Positions 24,840 through 37,100 of a stretch of DNA of 64,000 nucleotides are shown here, one piece after another. Origin of the DNA: Casuarius casuarius. Lineage: Eukaryota; Chordata; Aves; Casuariiformes; Casuariidae. A program made the position numbers and the translations under genes. Each line of letters starts with the position of its first letter. Within the stretch, counting starts at the first letter, position 1. The notes under the pieces were generated by a model that was given only the letters and a program-made list of their open reading frames with translations, did no database searches and was not told the DNA's origin. The DNA lies in assembly GCA_003342895.1 (NCBI GenBank), contig PTFA01000011.1, positions 9,152,778 to 9,216,777 of the forward strand, given 5' to 3'.

Positions 24840-25285
24840 TAATTTGTGGTTCCGAGAGCTACTATTACTTGGTGGAGACTGTGCTGCTCATACACAATAG
24901 GAAGAAATGGTAAGTGCAGCTGTGCTGTCATAACAAGGTTAACCCCACGGTCCCAGGAAGTTGTCAATCTAAATGGAGACATATTGTGGAGGACCAGGCT
25001 GACTTTCCCCTACCTCCCCGAGGGAGGGAAGTCGGGAGAGCTGAGTCACTCGTCCTGCCCGAGGAGCTCTCGGCGAGGCTATTACCTCACAGGCAGAGGC
25101 AAATTGTCGAACTCGTGTCCATGTGGGTTGATAAAATTGGAACTAATGGGTTTATCTTTTCGCAGCAACAGCGCAGCTGAAATTTTAGAGGCCAGGGCAG
25201 ATTCACACAACAGGATTATGTTTGTTAATTGTTATTATTGTTACATTTGACTGGAAAATTAAGATGTCAGGGACTGGACGTTGAA
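24840..25285. promoter_or_regulatory. Candidate conserved regulatory element with a CpG cluster
   Basis: About eleven CpG sites fall between 24947 and 25172, an unusual density for this CpG-poor window. The block has a consensus AP-1 site TGAGTCA at 25042-25048, a GATAA at 25130-25134, a TTATCT (reverse GATA) at 25152-25157, and two SOX-like ATTGTT sites at 25228-25233 and 25237-25242. These lie beside an AT-rich homeodomain-type stretch (tttgttaattgtt). It shows no repeat signature. Overlapping frames of 134 and 88 codons look like by-products of the higher GC content. An enhancer is the most economical reading. A weak CpG-containing promoter or unrecognised exon is possible. Conservation was not tested. 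Confidence 0.4.
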
Positions 25286-25501
25286 CAGGTTCTGCAAACA
25301 GGCGCTTGAACCTGGAGGTTGCGCAATGGCACAGCTCACAGATGAAAAGTTGCTCAGCACTGTACAAAGCAGACTTCTTGGGAATGAATAACACCTAAAC
25401 AGCTGAGGCACCATGGCCCACGCAGGAGCATGCTACCTGCCACCTCCTCACCACTTCCTTCCCTCTTGGCAACACCCGAGCGTAAATGAAGGTGGTGAAC
25501 A

Positions 25502-25532
<31 letters not shown>
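25502..25532. repeat. TC microsatellite
   Basis: About 31 bp of alternating T and C with one interrupting 'ttt'. Confidence 0.95.
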
Positions 25533-26804
25533 GATACTTGTGTTAGCACCTTTTAGCCACAATGAAAAATATACCTTCCCTGATGTTTCCTTGGAAATTA
25601 TGCAGCTTCAAGAGATCACATAGGAAATCAGACAGACTTTAACTTGTAATGAAAACCAGTTAAAATTTATGCTGTTCCTCATTTTTATTATTTATTACAG
25701 TGCCTGCCCGAGTATATTGATTTTGTGCCAACCTCTGTTCTTGTCACAGTTTTTGTCACACAAATGAGGTTTCAGAAATGCAATGCCTATATTTTATAAA
25801 ATATAGTCCTATGCCATTTCAGGATGACCTTTTCAGTATTCTCTCTTCTCATGGGTTGGCCTTTTCTGAGTCAGGGGCCTATTTTGACCTATGCCTTATC
25901 TCCTCAACTCTTACATTTTTGAATTAATTTAAACAGAAGTTGATATATCAATTTCTTTTGTTCTTATTGGTACACCGAGTTTATAATCTCCCTTTGGAGA
26001 ACTGGTGAACCCTGGGCAGCTCACTCTTCACTGTACATGCCTCCACCTAGCCTCCATGTAGGAATAAAGTTATAATTACAGTATTAAATTTATCATTCAA
26101 ATATGTTAAGTTAATGGGACTCTTTTGCTTCCTTCTCTAAGCAACTCCAAATGTAGATTTGAAACAGCACTGGCACACTAAAACAAGCTATTCATCTAAA
26201 CCTTAAGACAAGAAAACAACAGTCTACCCAAACTGTTGGCCCTCAGCATGGGAAGGAGCAGAGGCCACAAACCCAAAGAGACTTACAGAGTTACAGAATC
26301 ACCAGTAGTATCACCAGTAATATAGTATCACCATAAACTGAACATACATGTGACATACAAAAGAACCCAGCTAACTAGGTCCTGCAATGACATTCATCCT
26401 TACAGTGTCCGAATGACAGGTGTCTGCTGTCGGCAGTATTACAAATACAGAATATAAACACCATAAATTACCACTTCTGGTAATTCCTTATTAACTTTTC
26501 CAGCAGTAGCCAAGGAAAAGGATGCAAGGAGGTTTTCTTTATTTTGAAAGCATACCTGATTCTCTGGGGTTTTTCCCTTCATGTTCAGCATGACACAAGT
26601 CCCTCGCAGGCTTCATGACGGCATCTGTTCCAGTTAATCACCACCTATCACACAGATTACAGGAGCTGCCGACTCTTGATTTCTCTTATAACAACTTTAG
26701 CATGTGGCATTTTCCCTAGTACATATTAATTTACTTTTGAACTGAATATTTTAGAATACATGTCAAAAGACTGTGAAATTAAGTATCTTGATAGTATAAT
26801 CCAT

Positions 26805-26915
26805 TGGGTAGGAAATTTAACCAGAATTTAGGAAGCTGAGATTCTATTTTGGGTCCTACTATGGCTCTGCTGTGTGTTGCCCACGCTCCGAGCCTCTGCT
26901 CCCCTGGCTGCACTT
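26805..26915 (+). mobile_element. Possible MIR-type SINE fragment
   Basis: The text 'agctgagattctattttggg' then 'tcctactatggctctgctgt' and 'gtgttgccca' follows the MIR core (gactcctgggttctattccc, ggctctgccact...ctgtgtgaccttgg). The spacing is right but the identity is modest. Confidence 0.42.
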
Positions 26916-29900
26916 TCCATCCATCTATTTCAGCCAGTGGTTCCCAGAAGCACTAGCTCAGAGGGAGCTGACAGGTATCCAGATCTCAGCGCCACAGTGC
27001 ATGTGTAGTGACTATGACTCATCTGTGACAGATCATCCAGTTTTTGCGTGCACTGCGGAGACAATTTGTGTATGCACAGCAAATCCAGTACCTCCGCAAT
27101 GTATCTGACTTACTACACACGCAGATGTCACCTGTGCACCTTCTGCAGAAGTTCTGACACATCCCAAACACATCAGATTCCTCGTGCGTGCACTGTACAC
27201 TTTTGTGTGCATATATTTCTGCCTGGAAAATACAGGAGCCATGAGAGTCTCCAGCACACACGGTGGAAAAGCAGGCTTGAGAGAATTTTACCAGCTTAAG
27301 TCCAGAAAGTCTCTGCTAAGTGTACAAGTGGTAGGAGACTTGGACATAGTAGTTTGTGCTGCAAAACATGGGGACTCCTGAACTTTTCAAACTAAACATT
27401 TTATCTGGGGGTGGAAAAAAAGCACTATGTTTTTCCTAGCCTCTTTCTTAAAGAGAGTTGAGCAGTTCCAGCTAAAACTGAGCAGCCTGGGGGAGGCTGG
27501 TTCATCCACCAGGAAGCTGAAATCAGCACAGCTCCCATCACTGCTCAGATGGGTGCCCTTTGCACAGCAGCATGCCGTGCCACCACTGACTTGCTTTGAA
27601 CGTCAGCACACTGCCGCGTCTCCTGGGAGCAGCTAGCTGCACAGGGGTGAGAGCAAGGCAAGCAGGGAATCCCCCAGAAAGCCTCCAGGCTCTGCAAGGC
27701 CAGCTTGAGCTGATCTGCTTCATCTTACTTTTGTAAGAGGCAGAAACTTCCTGCTTCTGTTGAGCCTGGATTCATCCCTTCAGTGTCTCCCACACTGCAG
27801 GACACTGGCTCCCACCGCACCTTTCCTCTTGAGTGCAAGATGTTACAGCATAGCCTATTCATTATTTACAGAAAAAATTAGTTGGGGGAATATATTTTAG
27901 GGGTAAAATGACATGCAGAACAGTCAAATGGAGAGGGCATTTGCACCTGGTGCCTTCTCATGCTAAAATTATTAAACCCTCTCACCTGCAGTTCAGCCTT
28001 CCTGCCCTGCATGCACTGCTTCTTTGCAGAATTAATTCTATTATTCAGTATCAAGTCAGAGGGTAGAAAAAAGACACTTTTTTTTCAGTGAACAGGCAAA
28101 CTTTTAAATGACATCTACTTTAGTCCCCGAGCATGCAATGAGACCTCTAAGCAGTTAGTTATCTTCACACATTTCAAAGCTATTATTGTCAAAAATGCAA
28201 GAAAACATGAGCAAAAAATGAAAGGCTAAACATGTGTGAGGCAAAACCTTTCCTGCAGAGAAGAGGAACCCAGAAAAGCTTCTAGATCAAACAGTTTAAA
28301 GAAATACATTACCATTTTGGATTCATTTTCATCAGAAGGGTTTCCTTAGGAGGATTAAACACCTTCTACTTTAGAAAAGGTTCATCTTAAAAGCTGTCAC
28401 ATGTCATCCCCAATGCCCTGGAGGTTTAGCACAGGTCTAGACAGAGACATAAGTCAGAATTTTGTTCAGTATTTCCATGTCAGTCTCATAAAACTCATGT
28501 AAAGCAAATTAATATTTAGGGAAAGATAGATTTGATGAATAACAATATTGAGCTGTATAAATAAGGACAGCCAAACAGTGGGAGTAGGGAGTAGGGAAGG
28601 GGAAAGGGAAAGACTTCAGTAAATACAAGCAGGGCACTTTGTGAATAAGAATGCACTGTTATATTGTTGTCAGCAAGATAGGTGCTAATAATAGCAAATA
28701 TTCTCAGAAAAGGATATATTGTAGCTATGGTAAAACAGTATTACTTAAGTGACATAAACACAACAATGTGGATTTGTCTCAGCTGAGTACCTGGCTCTCA
28801 AGTCCTCTTCAGCTCTGTCATTGTAGGGACAATAACAGCCAGACTGTGCTGGACATTACACCAGCCAAAAATGAATAGAAATTATGATCTGTAAATTGCA
28901 CAAGATAATTTGACTACATGAGTCAATGTACTTACACTTTCTCTGGGAGCGCATCAAGGCGTGGGCTTCTAACCCCAGAAATGCATGATCTGATCTCAGC
29001 CACAGCAGCTCAGGGTCCCAAGGCACCAGTTAGGGCCAACGCACCAGAGTCAGGTTTGCCTCTTCTGCCCAGGAAGCAAGGGCTCACAGGCCTTGTGGTG
29101 GGCAGAGGCTGCAGGATTGTCCAGAGTGGGATAAAGGCCAAGCCAGGGAGCGCTCAGTGCTCTCAAGCTATGAGGTGGGTATGGGAAACAAAAGGTGCCG
29201 CAGAGCCAAGATTTCCAAACGCTGGCATGCAGTGAATTGGCTGATGGCATGTTATCTGATTTCTTGTCTTTATGCCCAGCTGCCAAATCCCATTAAAAAG
29301 AGCTAAAGCATATTAAATATCTCCTAATATGAAGTTGCCTTGAAACAATGGCTGGAGTTGTCCCAGAGATGCTATATGAATATGGGAATCATTCCATGTG
29401 ATCCTGATGTGTCTGCAAAACAATTTCCCTTTTAAACTGTTCAAGCCAGTTCTGGAAAAGGCAAAATAGGCAGATGCTTATGATAGTAAAACTACTCTGA
29501 GAAGCAAAAAGGATACTGTCCCACCATCTACGCCACAGAGCCCTGAACACCAAGACTGGGAGCAACACCTGAAGAAGAGAAAAAGCCATGCTTATAGGGT
29601 GGCAGCCCATTTAAGCAGCCTTAACGGCCTCCAGGGCTGCCTCCTTCATCCCACAGCAGCAGCAAGACACCGTCCCTGAGCCCCTTGCTGTCCTTCATCT
29701 TCCTTCCTTCACCCCAGATCAGCTTTTTGGGGGTCCTTCTCCAGCAACCCAGTAACTGTCTTTGAATAAAAATCAGTTTGCCCTTCATTGCTGAGAAGTT
29801 TTGCAGGCTTTGAATCAGCACTGAAGTTATGCTCTAGATAATGAGAGGAGTTTATGAATTTCTAAATCATTGAGTGGAATAAGGCAGAGCAAAGACATGC

Positions 29901-32900
29901 CCCTAGTGTTGTATCATTCATTGGTTCTGTTTGTATTTAAGCTAAAATCCTCTGACCTGAGATCCTTCCTTCCAGGCTGTTCTTTCTTGTTCCTGAGAAT
30001 TAGAGATGTTAAAATCTAACCTTAGCTCCCCATACTTAAAATGGGAAAATAAGCCCCTACCTTGCTAGGGGAAGGAGCCACGAAGGGCAGCCATCTGGAG
30101 ATGGAAACATTAAAGATTATGAGGCACCAGGAGCTATATCAGTGGGGTTCCTGTAAGCAGCAGAGATTAGAAGAAAGCTTTGCATACTCTAAACACACCT
30201 ATATGTTTTTAGAGAAAAAAGGGCATGATAAATTATACTGGTATATTCTCCCTGCATAGACATTCAATACAGCAGCACAATATGTTCATTTGCTTAAATA
30301 CTTGCTCGTAAAAAAAAGTCCCACTCACATCTTCTGCTAGCTGAATCTTATCCGATGATGCTTTCCTATTTTGTATGGCTTCAAACATCAGTTTTATAAA
30401 CTGGATTCTTCAGAAAAGGGATGAAAACAGAACACATTTTCATTCAATACCTAAACACTCCTGTCCCAAAGGAGTCTTGTCAGAATTTCACTTAAGTAAA
30501 AGATTCAATTTTGTATCAGTGGTACATTTCATCTCTTAAGTTTCTAGTAGAGTAGAATATCTTGCATACTTTAAAAGATTAGGAGATATAAAGTATTCTT
30601 CTTTTTCCTTTCTCCACTCATTGGCAAGACTGTCTTTTTGTCTGGCATCATGCTGGCCCAGATTTCAGCCAGGAGATATGAAGGCAGCATAGAGTTGCTC
30701 GTTCCATAAGGGTCACTTTTTAGATGTGACTTAAAAATTTCTTCTCCTGAATGCTTGCAGGAACTTCCAGGTGAGATAACACACATTCACTCAAATCACT
30801 GCTCTCCTTTAATTTTGATTAAGAGTTAAACCAAAGGTTGTAGAAGAAAATCTGTGGATTATTGACAGAGTTCAGCAGTCAGACCAGCTCAGTGCCCATG
30901 TTAGACTCCAGAACCTTACAGAAAATGTCCCTGAGACATAGGAAGAGATAAATCTTCCCTGGAAATTATCTGTGCCACTTTACTAGCAGGTTAGTAACAG
31001 ATGTAATCTTTCAAACTACTGAAAACCAAAAAGATAATCCCAGTGCCACCAAACATGACAATACTATTAAAACTGTGGGTTAAGTGTATCAGGCTGGGTA
31101 GAGTCACTGCACAGAGCATTGCAGGGGGTGAGAGGAGCTGTAAAGGAGGTCTCTCTTTCTTCCATCAATAATCCTTGCTTGTCAGCTGCCCTGGTCTTGC
31201 CAGGGACCAAAAACCACATGGGGAGGGTGTCTCCCAGGACAACACAAGGTGACATTCAGACCCTTCGTCAGAGCACACCAGCCCTTGGGGGATGGACCCC
31301 CCCATTGTTGGCAGCTCCTTCTGCTACCCCGCCTGGCCCCATGTCCAGAGCAGCTCACGTCTGGCTCCTCACTGGGAGAGAGAGACACCAAAGCAAGGAG
31401 CTCGCTGAAGGCAGAAAGAGTCGACATCCTCAAAGGGTCCCCCAAGTCCCTATTTCTCCTCCATGCTTATGGTCATAGCTGTAATCAGAAATGGCACAGT
31501 GACCCCTTTGCTTATGGCACAGATGATGATCATGCGAGCTGCTGAGATTCAGTCCTTCAGGGTGGAAGGAGACCTGCCTTACAGATACCAGGTTGAGTTA
31601 AACAGTATAGAAAAGGAGGCATAGTTGCATTGGGAGGTTATCTGATACATCTAAGTGTAGAAAAACTGCCTTTCCTCCTCAGTGTTCTCCCACTAGTAGC
31701 ATGCAGATTTAAATGTAGACCTTGGGCAACTTTAGGATGCAAAAGTATGAAGATGAGAGTGGGGCGAGGAATCCTGGCAGTGCATATGCACTTCCTGCTG
31801 GCTCCTTTTCAGGGAGAAACTTCCGTTTTCCCTTTTTTCTTCTGGAATCAGTTTCTAACATGTGAAATACAGCCAAGTCCACATATCCATCTTATGTAAA
31901 GGTTTATATGCATAGCAGGAAGAATATGTATATGTTTATGTATATGAGGAACATATTATTATGTTTCTTACAGAGGAATGAAGAAGCCTGCTTCATCAAG
32001 TTTATTAAAGGTCTTTACAGATGTAAAAAAGCTTAGTTAAAAGAGTACTCTTGTCCTGCTAAGAAATCGTTTTTATAAAAGTTGATTTTCATTAAGCAGC
32101 ATTACAGCCTAGAATACAGGGCTTGTAGTATTTACGAATTCTACTATTGATAGTTTCTAAAGTATATTAGAACATCACAGGCATATAAAATATCACATAG
32201 GCACCTTTTGTAACGTGTTTTAAAAATGTAAAGATATCCATGACATCACATACAAAGATAATAAATACCAAATATGTTTTAATGGTTATTAAGTCAGGAA
32301 TCAGACTCCAAAATTATGTTCTGGATTTAAACATTGCATCATTTTAAAAACTCACCATGTTGAGTTCTAGTCCTGAAAGTGTAAAACTTCATGTTTTTTA
32401 AGCTTTTTCCCCACAACCCATGCGAGCTGTAAAATTGTTTTTTTTTTGTTTTTTTTTTTTTTAAGGAAAAAGAAAACAGGAGGTTTTTGAGTGTTCCACA
32501 TAATAACCTGACTTCAGGAACTGAGAGTTTAAGGGGAAAATGAGCATCACAGGACAGCTTATGGTAAAGAACATAAGAACACAGAGAATGTAAATCCAGT
32601 CCAGAAAGAAAAATAATTGAATGTTGGGTATAAACCTGGGACACTGAGATGAGAATGATTAAAAATAAGTGGGGAAATAAAGTAAAACTAAATATATCTG
32701 TTTCTTTCAAACCTTTTGTTCCCCTAAGGATAATGATTTCCAGAATAAAAAGACTGAATATGATGATGCTTCTCTATTTTGAAAGTGATTATCCTGTAGG
32801 GATCAGTATTTTACTCTTTCCTATATTTTTTAAAACTTTCATCCTTCTGCATATGGGTTTCAAATGAAGCACATTAGAATTGCTAATAACATGCTTTACT

Positions 32901-33333
32901 TAGCTGAGAATATGTCAGGTCAATGCAGCAACAGAATGAGTCCAAGAACAGCAGAGCTGGAACAGAAATAGAGATAATTATTCCATTTTCAGTACAAAGT
33001 ATATTTGCAAGATACTGCAAAGAAATGAATATTCAAAACAAACACTGTGCCAGAAAAAAAGCCTTATTAGGTAAAGCAAGAAAATAAAGAACCAGTGATA
33101 TCTCTAAAACAACAAATTTCATTTCTGGTGCCAAGGAAGAGAATGGGAAATGGAAATATCTACCTTTGAGAACTGAAAGGGAAATGAGATGACTGGAGAA
33201 ACTGATAAATGAGATAAACTGTGTTTTATGGCAGCTTACACCACCTAAATCCAGTCCAGAATAGCGGTAGACTAGTCTGATGACTGTTCAGTGGGGTGTG
33301 TGTAATGGCTTTTGGGATTTCTGTCCAGAACTT

Positions 33334-34130
33334 ACAGAATCACACAATCAGAGAATGGTTGAGGTTGGAAGGCACCTCTGCAGATAATCTAGTCCAATGG
33401 CCCTGCTCAAGCAGGATCACCTAGAGCACAATGCACAGGATCATGTCTGGGTGCGTTTTGAATATCTCCAGAGAAGGAGACTCCACAACCTCTCTGGGCA
33501 ACCTGTTCCAGTGCTCTGTCGCCCTCACAGTAAAGAAGTTTTTCCTCATATTCAGATGGAGCTCCCTGTGTTTCAGTTTGTGCCCGTTGTGCTCTCATCC
33601 CATCGCTGGGCACTACTGAAAAAAGTCTGGCCCCATCCTCTTAACCTCCCCCCACCCTTTAGATATTTGTATACATTGATAAGATCCCCCCTCAGTCTTC
33701 TTTTCTCCAGGTGAAACAGGCCCAGCTCTCTCACCCGTTCCTCACAGGAGAGATGCTCCACTCCCTTAATCATCTTCATAGCCCTCTGCTGCACTCTCTC
33801 CAGTAGTGCCATGTCTCTCTTGTTGGGCAGCTCAGAATTGGACACAGTACTCCAGATGTGGCCTCAGCAGGGCTGAGTAGAGGGGGAGGATCACCTCCCT
33901 TGACCTGCTGGCAACACTCTTCCTAATGCAGCCCAGGAGACCATTGGCCTTCTTGGCCACAAGGGCACATTGCTGGCTCAGGGTTAACTTGCTGTCCACC
34001 AGGACTCCCAGGTCTTTCTCCACAGAGCTGCTTTCCAGCAGGTCAGCCCCCAGCCTGTACTGGTGCATGGGGTTATTCCTCCCTAGGTGCAGGACCCTGC
34101 ACTTGCCTTTGTTGAACTTCATGAGGTTCG
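33334..34130 (-). mobile_element. CR1 LINE, 5'-truncated, minus strand
   Basis: This is a non-LTR retrotransposon of the chicken-repeat-1 group. The plus strand begins with 'cagaatcacacaatcagaga', the complement of the CR1 3' end with its ATTCTGTG-like octamer repeats. It runs continuously through the 3' UTR into the C-terminal part of ORF2 up to about 34130, where similarity stops abruptly inside 'aacttcatgaggttc'. The remaining 5' part of the element is missing, as in most CR1 copies. Sequence quality is far better than in the other CR1 pieces here, so it inserted later. No target-site duplication was seen, which is common for CR1. The minus orientation is set by the tail and by the coding frame. 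Confidence 0.95.
33425..34130 (-). pseudogene. CR1 ORF2 C-terminal remnant (reverse-transcriptase polyprotein), frameshifted
   Basis: Full CR1 ORF2 encodes an endonuclease followed by a reverse transcriptase; only the region after the catalytic core survives here. Reading from 34130 downward, one frame gives [10 protein letters not shown] and [15 protein letters not shown], ending near 33832. A second frame gives [11 protein letters not shown] and [19 protein letters not shown] down to about 33640. Another frame continues with MRKNFFTVRATEHWNRLPRE and ends at a stop near 33425. Frame changes fall near 33840 and 33600-33640. The copy has no 5' start and no catalytic YxDD region, so it cannot be active. 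A methionine-started frame runs through 34173 into unrelated flanking DNA. Confidence 0.92.
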
Positions 34131-37100
34131 TGGTTACAGCTGTGAATTCATGGTACCAAAACCAAGGTCTCAATAATTTGGTTTAGCATAAATATTTTTG
34201 ACTGAAAATCATCTGATATGAATGAATCAATGATGACATGTTATTTTGCCTACCATATGCATATATATAACAAATATACATTAAAGGCCACTGTGTGAGC
34301 TTCTAGATTATTTTACATTATTATCCTATATGTACTTGCCATCTCTTCCGTGACAGATACTACATTGAATCTTAAATAGCACGTATACCGAGGCTGCCTT
34401 TCCTATCTTATTTTACTAGATTTTCTTTTTTTATTAATTGACAACAAGAAGTCACAAAAACATCAAAAAATTAAATACACTTAGTTTTACTACATATGGG
34501 AGTTCTCTGTGTCCCTGGCCTTGGACATACGAGCATTAGAAAGGCACTAAATTTTATTTTGTGGCTTTATTTATAGTATTCTTTCGCTCAGCAAATATGG
34601 TTCATTATGTTTGTCAATGTGAATGTGAGAAAAACTGTAATATGTCACAGCAGGTATCAAGGAATTACCCACCTAAAGACCTTAGGCCTACAGTAGGATT
34701 TAAAAAAATACCTTGTATACATAACTTTTACTCATACTCCAGCAAAATAGAAATAAATGCCAATTTCATGGTGGTGTTGATTTGAACCTTAGGGAACTGC
34801 ACCTCCTCAGACAAGTAAGAAAGTAAATTTTCAGGTAAATATGCAGGCACTTAGCACTTAGGGTTACAAGATTCCCAAGACATTTCCTCACATGGTGTGC
34901 CAAAGCTTCAATATGCAGGTGTAATCCTTCTAGTAGCCCACCGGTGCCGAGTTCTTCAGCTTTCAGACCACAGTAAAACAAGCATTGAGGGACAGAGGTG
35001 GAGATTTTTGGCTAAGCCTTTGCCAGATGGATCTAAATTTAAATCATCTCTGATGGCTCAGCAGATCTTTGCAGTGTCTTTTGTTAAAGGGGCAGCTGAA
35101 AGATGAAGGGCTTGTGAAATATAGCTAGGAGCATATTTTGAAATTGATATTCAGTGTAAGCTTACCAAATGCTGAGCGAATCTATTTTACTTTGTCTAAA
35201 ACACTAGGAAGAATATTTCATTGTTCTCTGATTCAATAGTGCCATTAAAACTTGTCAGTTATTATCAAAGAGATTATATGAACTACTTTGATTGTTTCAC
35301 TAACTATTACGACAAAGCTTGCACAAATTTATTTTTACACACAATTTCCCTGACGAGACTTTGGAAAAACAAGGAGCTTCTATCATTAAACTGCAGAGTT
35401 TCATTATTCCTTTGTTCAGTCATTTCAGATATGCCCTAAACATCAAGAGGAAATCTGAAGCAAAACTTGGGATATCAAATCTACTGTGGGCTTGCTAGGA
35501 GTAAAAATCACTACCTTAACACCCAAATCTTTCAGCACTCTATGCAGTTTAGCTCTTGGATCGTTATAAGCAACTATACTGATAAAAGCTTGAAGCTTAA
35601 TTTAAATTGGAAAAAATGCCTCTAAGGCCTTGAAAAATTTTGAAGGGTAAAAAGTGTTTTTCAGGCCTACTGTCAGAGAGACAGCAAGGCAAGGGAGCCT
35701 GAAGGCAAGGAGATATGAGGCACTATTGCTGAACTAGGCCCCAGTCTTTAAATACAGGATGTACTTATGTTTTTAAACTTTGAGCTCAGCCTTTTCAGTT
35801 AGGTCAGGTTATGGGCTAGGCAAAAGACAGGCATGTGCTTAAGTATCTTGTTTGCTCACAGCGGTGACAGGGATCAACCCTGGTGAAAGAGCCATAGTCC
35901 TTACACACCTCACTACAGGTGGCCAGAATTGTAAAACACAGGAACAGAGATCTCATAAAAAGGAGGAGATGCTGAGCAATACTGAGGAGTGAAAATAAGG
36001 TCTCATCTCCTTTGTTTGCAGTCATCCTAGTTGGACAGGATATACTGCTGAGATTTGGGACTCTGGCTTAGTTTATGTTTTAGATTTGAGACTTTATTTT
36101 AGGTGCCAAAATATGACTTAAGTTTGAGGGCAAAGTTTCAGGTTTTAATAATTTGTAGTCCTTAAAATTAAAACCAGGAGCCTCACTTGGATCTTATTTT
36201 ATCTGAATAGGAAGAAGAGCAAGCCTGTAACAGTAAATTGGACTCAACACCTACACAGCATTATTTTATGGTTTACTGGACATTTATTTTAGTGAAGTCT
36301 TCATCTGCATTACATTAAAGTTGAAAGGAAAACTGCAAATGAAACTCAAATTCAGATCCAAACAGTCGAGTCAGACATGGATTTGCTAACTGCATTTGTA
36401 TTGATTAAATTTACATTCTGGAAATAATGAAACTACTTCTGCTGCATTTACCTTATCATGATCCCAAGCAAGGCAGGAATATTATGTAAAAGGGAACAGT
36501 AATGTAAAATAGCAGGTTCAGGGAGAGGGAAAAAAAAAAAAAGCAACAAAGACTCTCACTCTTTTCTTCCCTTACCCCCAAAGCTGCATAATTTACTCCC
36601 AGTCCATAAGGTCCTTAGTTCCAGCGATTGGGATGATGGATGGCTCTACTTCAGCTGCAGCAAGAGAAGATACAGCAATGTATCACTCCGCAGGAAAAAA
36701 ACAATAGAACAAATGAACCAGCAGGACAATGTGGTGGGCAGAAGAGCCTGGGGAATTCTCTTTTGGTGGAAACATAGACAGCCTTACCCTGGAGTTATGT
36801 AAAACGCAGCATGTCGTTATTGCACTCATTGTGGCCATGCTAATGCAAAACTCAATAATGAGGGGGTTCCCAAAAATAGAAGAGGGTGAAAAATGTTTTC
36901 CACTTGAGTACCTGTGTTTTTAGAGGAGCAGAGGCTATAGTAAATGTGCCATAGCCTTATTTCTGATGAGGTACTTGTTATTTAATTATAAATGTTTGAA
37001 GGAGAGTAGGGTCATTTCACAGTTAATCTCTGTGAAAGCTAGGTGACTCTACAGTTTGCTTGTGAAAACTACTGTAGCCTAAATCATTCTATGACAATCG

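Larger units (their letters stand above)
25286..33333. other. Non-coding unique sequence, no gene recognised
   Basis: AT-rich single-copy DNA with somewhat GC-richer patches at 26870-27260, 27440-27720, 28960-29240 and 31100-31450. Frames on both strands overlap in those patches without domain content. It includes a TC microsatellite at 25502-25532, a possible MIR piece at 26805-26915, a short repeated 'gcgtgcactg' at 27047 and 27185, and T-runs around 32437-32462. Confidence 0.55.

Noticed and set aside
24846..25250. 134-codon plus-strand frame with an overlapping 88-codon frame
   Set aside because: Two frames stay open in the same GC-richer block, which points to base composition rather than coding. 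No homology was recognised.
26297..26340. 'acagaatcacc' as a CR1 3' end
   Set aside because: The expected 'ggttggaaggcacctctg' does not follow. The stretch is instead a short local repeat of atcaccagta.
33397..33714. 105-codon and 62-codon plus-strand frames
   Set aside because: They are antisense shadows of the CR1 ORF2 remnant.
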